Assembly: GCA_045591315.1 (NCBI GenBank)
Contig: JAZNSN010000040.1
Location: 1 to 64,000, forward strand
Reading direction: 5' to 3'
Source: HGM04593 sp045591315
GTDB taxonomy: Bacteria > Bacteroidota > Bacteroidia > Bacteroidales > Bacteroidaceae
Length of the DNA stretch: 64,000 nt
Part shown: positions 58,858 through 64,000 of the stretch, piece after piece
How positions within the stretch are numbered: the first letter of the stretch is position 1
How the letters are laid out: each line of letters opens with the position of its first letter
Notes under the pieces: model-generated
Database searches by the model: none
What the model was told of the DNA's origin: nothing
What the model saw: the letters and a program-made list of their open reading frames with translations, nothing else
Program-made: the position numbers and the translations under genes

Positions 58858-60429
58858 TTATTGAGCGATAAACTGCTCTTCGTTATATTGTTTCTGAAGC
58901 TTGACAAGTTTCTCCTTGAGCAGAGCCGTAACCTCTTCGGTACCCGGCTTGCCGTATATATTGTTCAACTCATGCTTGTCGGCACTGAGGTCATACAGTT
59001 CCCAAACGCCATCGTCATAGAAATGAATGAGCTTGTGAGTCTCTGTACGCACGCCCAGATGACGCTTTACAGCATGCTCATCGGGATATTCGTAATAATG
59101 GTAATATACACCGTCACGGTTCGGCACCCACTCTTCGCCCTTCAATACCGGCAAGAATGAACAGCCGTGTATGTCGGAAGGAATTTCTGCACCGGCCAGT
59201 TCAAGGAATGTGGGAGCATAGTCGATATTCTGCACCATTGCCATAGATTCGCCCTTCACTCCGCCCGGCAGACGTACTATAAGCGGAGTACGGAAAGACT
59301 CCTCGTACATCCAACGTTTGTCGAACCAGCCATGTTCGCCCATATAGAACCCCTGGTCCGATGTATATACGATAAGAGTATTATCTGCAAGGCCTTTTTC
59401 TTCGAGATAGTCGAGTACACGGCCCACATTGCGGTCAACCGATGTTATCACGCGCAAGTAGTCGCGCATATACTGCTGGTATTTCCATGCATCCAGTTCC
59501 TTGCCTTCGAGCCCTGCGGCCTTGAACTTGGCAATCACCTCGTCGTAATGGGCATCCCAAGCCTTCTTCTGCTCAGGGTTCATATTGCTGTACATGCGAC
59601 GCCCCCAGGCTTCGAGGTCGGGACGACTATGTATCGTGCTGTCCTTATCGGCCATTTTGAGGTCGTAAACAAGGTCCATATCCTTGCTTATTGACATCTT
59701 CTGCCCTGCAGCTGCAAGACGTCCTTCATAGTTGTCGTAGAAAGTCTCGGGCAACGGGAAATTGCTGTCGGCAAACAGTTCGAGGTCGCAAGTATCGGGC
59801 ATCCATGTACGGTGCGGAGCCTTGTGATGCAAAAGAAGACAGAAAGGCTTTTCTGCATTGCGCCCGCTCTCCAGCCAATCGAGTGCAAGCTCTGTCGTGA
59901 CATTGGTCGCATACCCCTCACGCTGCACCTTTTCGCCGTTGCAGATGAATGTAGGGTTATAGTAATCGCCCTGACCGATGAGTATATCCCAATGATTGAA
60001 ACCTGTCGGTTCCGATGTCAAGTGCCACTTGCCTATGACAGCAGTTTCATACCCCTGCTGCTGCAACAGTTTCGGGAAAGTCTGCTGGCTGCCGTCAAAC
60101 GAAGAGCTGTTGTCGGTAAAGCCGTTTGCAAAGCTATGCTTTCCTGTAAGCATGCACGCACGCGACGGACCGCTGATTGAATTTGCGACAAAGCTGTTGT
60201 TAAAGCGCAGACCGTCGGCCGCAATGCGGTCGATATTAGGAGTGCGTATGAATGTCGAGTCATACGCACTGATAGTCTGGTATGAATGGTCATCGCACAT
60301 AATGAACAATATGTTCATCGGTTTATCGGCCTTTTCGGCATCGCCGCACGATACGAGAAGAGGCAACGCCGCAACACCCGCCACTGAACCGGCAAGCAGT
60401 TTCCTGGTCTTATCTAAAACGTTCTTCAT
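58858..60429 (-). CDS. S1-family sulfatase, lipoprotein, Ser-type active site
   Basis: The preferred start at 60429 gives 523 residues; the ORF to 60471 runs into the leader. A lipoprotein signal precedes (AALPLLVSC; lipid Cys28). The core begins MNILFIMCDDHSYQTISAY with the first metal-binding Asp pair. The maturation site is SGPSRACMLTG with Ser86 as formylglycine precursor. TAVIGKWHL and YTSDQGFYMGEHGWFDKRWMYEESFRTPLIVR are further family landmarks. The lipid anchor suggests a surface or periplasmic enzyme acting on sulfated glycans such as mucin or glycosaminoglycan. The neighbouring GH20 favours a sulfated GlcNAc/GalNAc, as an inference. It leads an operon with its maturase. Confidence 0.94.
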   Translation of the reverse strand: MKNVLDKTRKLLAGSVAGVAALPLLVSCGDAEKADKPMNILFIMCDDHSYQTISAYDSTFIRTPNIDRIAADGLRFNNSFVANSISGPSRACMLTGKHSFANGFTDNSSSFDGSQQTFPKLLQQQGYETAVIGKWHLTSEPTGFNHWDILIGQGDYYNPTFICNGEKVQREGYATNVTTELALDWLESGRNAEKPFCLLLHHKAPHRTWMPDTCDLELFADSNFPLPETFYDNYEGRLAAAGQKMSISKDMDLVYDLKMADKDSTIHSRPDLEAWGRRMYSNMNPEQKKAWDAHYDEVIAKFKAAGLEGKELDAWKYQQYMRDYLRVITSVDRNVGRVLDYLEEKGLADNTLIVYTSDQGFYMGEHGWFDKRWMYEESFRTPLIVRLPGGVKGESMAMVQNIDYAPTFLELAGAEIPSDIHGCSFLPVLKGEEWVPNRDGVYYHYYEYPDEHAVKRHLGVRTETHKLIHFYDDGVWELYDLSADKHELNNIYGKPGTEEVTALLKEKLVKLQKQYNEEQFIAQ

Positions 60430-60507
60430 AATTATAGTTTTTACAGGATTGCAAAGAATCGCAAATGCCACGCATAGACAACATGCAATCCACGTTTTTC
60501 CAATATG

Positions 60508-60515
60508 CGAAGATA
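60508..60515 (-). promoter_or_regulatory. -7 element (TATCTTCG) of the sulfatase operon
   Basis: The TATCTTCG variant on the minus strand lies 79 nt upstream of the sulfatase start. It is the fourth copy of this exact octamer in the window at a promoter position. Confidence 0.45.
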
Positions 60516-60607
60516 TAATATTTTGATGAAAAAAACTTCTTATTAAGCATTTTTAGAATTATTTTTTTAATCTTCCCATTTTAAGCGGCAAAGCATGATA
60601 CATGTAC

Positions 60608-60638
60608 CAAAAAAAATGCAGGCCACAACAGCCTGCAT
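60608..60638 (-). terminator. Terminator of the ROK kinase gene
   Basis: ATGCAGGC (60616-60623) pairs with GCCTGCAT (60631-60638) around a 7-nt loop. On the minus strand it is followed by a run of eight T. It lies 22 nt after the kinase stop. Confidence 0.88.
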
Positions 60639-60659
60639 AATTTTTGACGATATTCCGCA

Positions 60660-61625
60660 TCAGTCCTTCCAGCCGAGAGCCGAAGCACCGAGGACTGCTG
60701 CGTCGGCACCGGGAAGCGAAGATTTGAGGACCTTTACCTTATCTTTCCACAAGAAGACCACATTCTCGTTCATCTGCTTGCGGATCGGTTCGAGCAACAG
60801 GTTACCGGCATTGGCAAGACCGCCAAAGAGGATTATTGCCTCAGGGGCAGAGAATGCGATGAAGTTGCAGAATGCATCGCCCAACACCTTGCCCGTAAAC
60901 TCAAAAATATCTTTTGCAAGCTTGTCACCCTGCATGGCAGCATCAAAAAGCATCTTTGAAGTAAGGTCGTTCATACAGATATCGCGGAGTGTACTTGGAG
61001 TATCACGCTCAACAAGCCATTTCTTTGCTGTACGCACGATACCGGTTGCCGAAGCATATGTCTCAAGACAGTCGGTACGTCCGCAACCGCATGCACGTCC
61101 TTCAATAACAGGGGCTGTAACGTGACCCAACTCACCTGCAAAACCGTCATGGCCATATATAAGCTGGCCGTTTGCAACGATACCGCTGCCGACACCTGTA
61201 CCGAGTGTAATATAGACAAAATCCTTCATTCCCTGAGCCACACCGTACTTCATTTCACCGATGGCAGCTGCATTTGCATCGTTGGTAACAGCGGTAGCAA
61301 GACCTGTCTTCTTCTCGATGAGCCATCCCAGAGGCACAATACCCTTCCAAGGCAAGTTTGCCGCATTGACAATTTCACCGGTGTAGTAGTTAGCCATTGG
61401 GGCACCGACACCGACACCTTCGATCTTGCCAACACAACCGTTCTCTTCGGCAAGTTTCTTGATTACTGCCGCGATAGAGTCGGTATATTCTTCAATATCA
61501 GGATGCGCCTGAGTCTTGATTGTATCATCCTTAGCCAAGATATGGCCTTTTGCATCCACTAGACCTATGACAGTGTTTGTACCGCCGAGGTCAATACCAA
61601 TTACATACTTTTCGCTCATATTCAT
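60660..61625 (-). CDS. ROK family sugar kinase (glucokinase-like)
   Basis: A 321-residue cytoplasmic kinase. The phosphate-binding loop is GIDLGGTNTVIGLVD. The ROK signature region is GTGVGSGIVANGQLIYGHDGFAGELGHVTAP with the catalytic Asp-type and zinc-binding His, followed by the zinc motif ACGCGRTDCLETYAS (three Cys plus the His). ILFGGLANAGNLLLEP is at the C-terminal ATP site. The family includes glucokinases and GlcNAc or ManNAc kinases; the GH20, sulfatase and NagB-like neighbours make an amino sugar a reasonable substrate. The start may be 61625 or 61619 (MSEK). It forms its own transcription unit. Confidence 0.92.
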   Translation of the reverse strand: MNMSEKYVIGIDLGGTNTVIGLVDAKGHILAKDDTIKTQAHPDIEEYTDSIAAVIKKLAEENGCVGKIEGVGVGAPMANYYTGEIVNAANLPWKGIVPLGWLIEKKTGLATAVTNDANAAAIGEMKYGVAQGMKDFVYITLGTGVGSGIVANGQLIYGHDGFAGELGHVTAPVIEGRACGCGRTDCLETYASATGIVRTAKKWLVERDTPSTLRDICMNDLTSKMLFDAAMQGDKLAKDIFEFTGKVLGDAFCNFIAFSAPEAIILFGGLANAGNLLLEPIRKQMNENVVFLWKDKVKVLKSSLPGADAAVLGASALGWKD

Positions 61626-61653
61626 ATTATTGTTGAGTTATTGTTCTATTTTG

Positions 61654-61687
61654 CGAATGTAAACAAAAAAAACCACACACAACCAAA
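61654..61687 (-). promoter_or_regulatory. Possible promoter of the ROK kinase gene
   Basis: On the minus strand TTTG at 61684-61687 and TACATTCG at 61654-61661 are separated by 22 nt. The spacing is slightly long and the -7 box has one mismatch. Confidence 0.4.
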
Positions 61688-61745
61688 TTATTGCCGAAAT
61701 TTCCATTTTTTATGCATTGTTATTTTTTCTTCGGAAAGGTTTATA

Positions 61746-61753
61746 TATCTTCG
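61746..61753 (+). promoter_or_regulatory. -7 element (TATCTTCG) of the GH20 gene
   Basis: TATCTTCG lies 43 nt before the ATG at 61796 in the divergent region between the kinase and hexosaminidase genes. No -33 box at the right distance. Confidence 0.45.
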
Positions 61754-61795
61754 CAAATAATAATAAAATAACAATACTATATAATAGTAAATGCC

Positions 61796-63433
61796 ATGTT
61801 GAAAAGAATTGCCATTATCGCTTTAGCATTCATTGCGTCAACCGGTGCCATAGCACAGAAACCATCTATTCTTCCCATGCCTAAAGAGATTCAGGCCGGT
61901 AACGAAAACAGCAAATTCGAACTGAACCGTGCCACCAGAATAATCTTCAATTTCGATGACTCAAGTGCAAAGAATGCCATAGACGAGCTAGACCGTATTA
62001 CAAAAGAGATCCTGGGTACAAAGCTCAAGCGAAGTTCCAAGACCAAAGGCACAAACAACATCATATTCAAGCCGAACAATAAGATTGAAGCCGAAGGCTA
62101 CATACTTGACATAACTCCTGAAAACATCATAATCCATGCCAAGGACGGAGCCGGTTTCTTCTATGCAGTCCAGACTTTGAAGCAAATCATTCCTGTCCAG
62201 GCATTCGAGACGACAATCGATCTCGAACGTCTCAACCTGCAGATAGTAAGGATAACCGACGCCCCTCATTTCCCCTACCGCGGATTCATGCTCGACTGCT
62301 CACGTCACTTCTGGGATGTAGCGACAATCAAGGAGACACTTGACATACTCGCCATGCACAAGATGAACCGTTTCCACTGGCACCTTACAGAGGACCAGGG
62401 ATGGCGCATAGAGATAAAGAAATATCCTCTTCTCACAAAGATAGGCAGTCTCCGCGAGCAGACCACGACCGGACACAACGAGGGACTTGACGGCATACCG
62501 TATGGCGGATACTACACTCAGGACGATATAAAGGAGATTGTAAGATATGCCGAAGAGCGTTTCATCACAATCGTTCCCGAAATAGAGATTCCGGGACACT
62601 CCCTTGGTGCATTGAGCGCATATCCATGGCTTGGCTGCGAAGGCGAGAAAGGCAATTACAAGACATGGGCATATTGGGGCGTATCCAAACAGATTGCCTG
62701 CGCCGGCCGTGAAACGACATTCGAATTCTGGGAAAACGTACTGAAGGAAGTTATAGAGCTGTTTCCAGGCGAATACATACACATAGGAGGAGATGAAGCT
62801 CCACGCGATATGTGGAAGGAATGCCCCGATTGCCAGAAGCGCATCAAGGACAACAATCTGAAGAACGAGGCCGAGCTGCAGTCGTACGTGAACAACAGAA
62901 TCGAAAAATTCCTTAATGACCATGGGCGCAAGATGATTGGCTGGGACGAGATTCTTGAGGGAGGCATAAGCCAGAACGCAACAGTAATGTCATGGCGTGG
63001 TACAGAAGGCGGCATTGCTGCTGCAAAGAAGGGCAACAACGTCATCATGACTCCGAGCAGCTACTGTTATCTCGACTACCGCCAGACAACCGACCGCAAG
63101 GACGAACTCGACAGCAACGGCAGCTATGTACCGCTCCGCAAGTCATATTCATTCAACCCATACGACCAGCTGGTTCCGGAGGAGCACAAATACATAATGG
63201 GCGTCCAGGGCAATTTATGGACCGAATATGTCACTACCCCGATGCAGCTGCAGTACAAGGCACTCCCACGCTTAGGTGCCATTGCCGAAATAGGCTGGAG
63301 CAATCCTTCGCCTGAAACCAAGGATGTAGAGGAGTTCATCGGGCGCGCCAAGGAGCTTGCACGATACTATAATGTATTCGGCTGGAACTTCGGACGCCAC
63401 TTCTATGAAGACGGCGTACAGGTCGGCTGGTAA
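61796..63433 (+). CDS. Secreted GH20 beta-N-acetylhexosaminidase
   Basis: It removes terminal beta-GlcNAc or GalNAc from glycans by substrate-assisted catalysis. The 545 residues begin with a signal peptide (MLKRIAIIALAFIASTGAIAQ). A GH20b N-terminal domain (about 22-150, SILPMPKEIQ) comes before the TIM barrel from YRGFMLDCSRHFW. FHWHLTEDQGWRIEIKKYP, IVPEIEIPGHSLGALSAYPWLGC and the catalytic pair in YIHIGGDEAPRDMW (Asp-Glu) are clear. GWDEIL and VQGNLWTEYV close the barrel. It ends soon after, with no extra C-terminal domain. The next gene in line is another secreted protein. Confidence 0.96.
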   Translation: MLKRIAIIALAFIASTGAIAQKPSILPMPKEIQAGNENSKFELNRATRIIFNFDDSSAKNAIDELDRITKEILGTKLKRSSKTKGTNNIIFKPNNKIEAEGYILDITPENIIIHAKDGAGFFYAVQTLKQIIPVQAFETTIDLERLNLQIVRITDAPHFPYRGFMLDCSRHFWDVATIKETLDILAMHKMNRFHWHLTEDQGWRIEIKKYPLLTKIGSLREQTTTGHNEGLDGIPYGGYYTQDDIKEIVRYAEERFITIVPEIEIPGHSLGALSAYPWLGCEGEKGNYKTWAYWGVSKQIACAGRETTFEFWENVLKEVIELFPGEYIHIGGDEAPRDMWKECPDCQKRIKDNNLKNEAELQSYVNNRIEKFLNDHGRKMIGWDEILEGGISQNATVMSWRGTEGGIAAAKKGNNVIMTPSSYCYLDYRQTTDRKDELDSNGSYVPLRKSYSFNPYDQLVPEEHKYIMGVQGNLWTEYVTTPMQLQYKALPRLGAIAEIGWSNPSPETKDVEEFIGRAKELARYYNVFGWNFGRHFYEDGVQVGW

Positions 63434-63519
63434 CATAAAGGCCTAAAAATTCCAAAGCCTTTGATACGCAATACTGTTTTACAGAAATCCATATTAATAC
63501 TAACTGAATACCAAAATTT

Positions 63520-64000
63520 ATGAAAAAGACTTTTACCTTATTGCTTTCGCTCTTTGTTGCAGCAGGAGCATTGGCACAGGTTCCGTTCAAGGTAACCACC
63601 ATTGAGAATGGCGAGTTCGCCGAGGGTACAACCTGGTACACCATGGGTATCGGCGAAGGCGCAAAACTAATCAAGGACAATGCAGGTGCCGACTATATTA
63701 CACTTGGAATATCCACCCCAAAAGGCAATGACGACGAGCTCTGGTGCTTTGTAGGCAATGATACCGACGGGTATGCTGTATATAACAAGCAGGCCGGCAC
63801 AAGCAAGGTGCTTGCATCAAAGACAACCATGAGCGCAATTGCGGGCTACGGAGGTACCGGCGGTTCCACCTACCCCACAATGCAGGATGCAGAAAGCCTC
63901 CCAAGCGGTTATGTAGGCCGTTGGGACTTTGCCGCATCGGACAAGATTGCCGATGTGAACGGATATTTCATGAGAATCCACGGCACAAACTACGCAGTGA
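63520..64000 (+). CDS. Secreted protein, 5' part only (cut by window end)
   Basis: An ATG at 63520 opens a frame that stays open for 160 codons to the window edge. The signal peptide is MKKTFTLLLSLFVAAGALAQ. The mature start has TTIENGEFAEGTTWYTMGIG, DDELWCFVGNDTDGYAVYNKQAG and GRWDFAASDKIADVNGYFMRIHG. These repeated W/Y-containing strands resemble the N-terminal beta-trefoil-like modules found on large secreted glycan-active enzymes of Bacteroides and Prevotella (sialidases, hexosaminidases). The catalytic part, if any, lies beyond the window. It starts 86 nt after the GH20 gene with no terminator between, so cotranscription is likely. Confidence 0.75.
   Translation, partial: MKKTFTLLLSLFVAAGALAQVPFKVTTIENGEFAEGTTWYTMGIGEGAKLIKDNAGADYITLGISTPKGNDDELWCFVGNDTDGYAVYNKQAGTSKVLASKTTMSAIAGYGGTGGSTYPTMQDAESLPSGYVGRWDFAASDKIADVNGYFMRIHGTNYAV

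Noticed and set aside
1..64000. CRISPR arrays, prophage or integrative element
   Set aside because: No regularly spaced repeats, cas, integrase, phage structural or conjugation genes are visible; the three tRNA genes are not followed by integrases.

Overview
The window is chromosomal DNA from a member of the Bacteroidales, most likely Bacteroidaceae or Prevotellaceae. The evidence is the recurring Bacteroidota promoter signature (TTTG, 19-21 nt spacer, TAnnTTTG), the near absence of strong Shine-Dalgarno sites, and the gene content: DUF4837, Wzi and SLBB-type export proteins, a TraB/GumN protein, a NagB/LmbE fusion, and an S-type sulfatase beside its anaerobic maturase. No phage, plasmid, CRISPR array or intact insertion sequence is visible. 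The only trace of mobile DNA is a decayed IS5-like transposase fragment inside the polysaccharide region.

Layout. 1-2.5 kb: tRNA-Asn, a secreted S41 protease and a small membrane protein. 2.6-13.2 kb: a long plus-strand run of rimP-nusA-infB, cvpA, sufB-sufC-sufD-sufS and rnhB, with a terminator-like hairpin just after its promoter. 13.4-17.2 kb: a secreted unknown, then minus-strand rplM-rpsI-rpsB-tsf behind a roughly 190-nt leader, then tRNA-Leu(CAA). 17.4-20.2 kb: PepSY membrane protein, TraB/GumN protein and a hotdog thioesterase. 20.2-36.5 kb: a Wzx/Wzy-type exopolysaccharide locus, mostly minus strand, containing initiating sugar transferase, SLBB export protein, Wzi, lipoprotein, Wzz, polymerase, GT2, GT4, flippase, two acyltransferases, and wecC-wecB-GT4 for a ManNAc/ManNAcA sugar.

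36.7-40.4 kb: a two-gene unit joining a SpoIID/LytB-domain protein to a GT2 + HIT-like (DUF4922-type) fusion. 40.6-47.1 kb: a tightly overlapping plus-strand operon rlmN, DUF4837 lipoprotein, pdxA, sugar/polyol-phosphate-type nucleotidyltransferase, ATP-grasp enzyme, CDP-alcohol phosphotransferase and HAD phosphatase. The last four look like a pathway for a CDP-activated head group joined by a phosphodiester; its product cannot be named from the sequence. 47.1-50.4 kb: an OmpA-like secreted protein, a metal-type permease with a C-terminal HMA domain and an inverted repeat over its promoter, and a DUF2147 protein. 50.4-55 kb: pflB-pflA, an acetyltransferase and a TauE/SafE permease. 55.2 kb: tRNA-Ser(TGA).

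55.6-64 kb: a host-glycan or amino-sugar module. It holds a sulfatase lipoprotein, its radical SAM maturase, a NagB-like/LmbE fusion whose NagB part has lost key catalytic residues, a ROK sugar kinase, a secreted GH20 hexosaminidase, and the start of another secreted protein cut by the window edge. Together these fit removal of sulfate and terminal HexNAc from host or dietary glycans, then phosphorylation and deacetylation inside the cell.

The most interesting items are the four-gene CDP-head-group cassette, the GT2-HIT fusion with its unusual SpoIID partner, the catalytically altered NagB-LmbE fusion, the 13-bp operator-like repeat at the metal permease, and the attenuator-like hairpin before rimP. 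All identifications were made by eye from sequence, without database searches.
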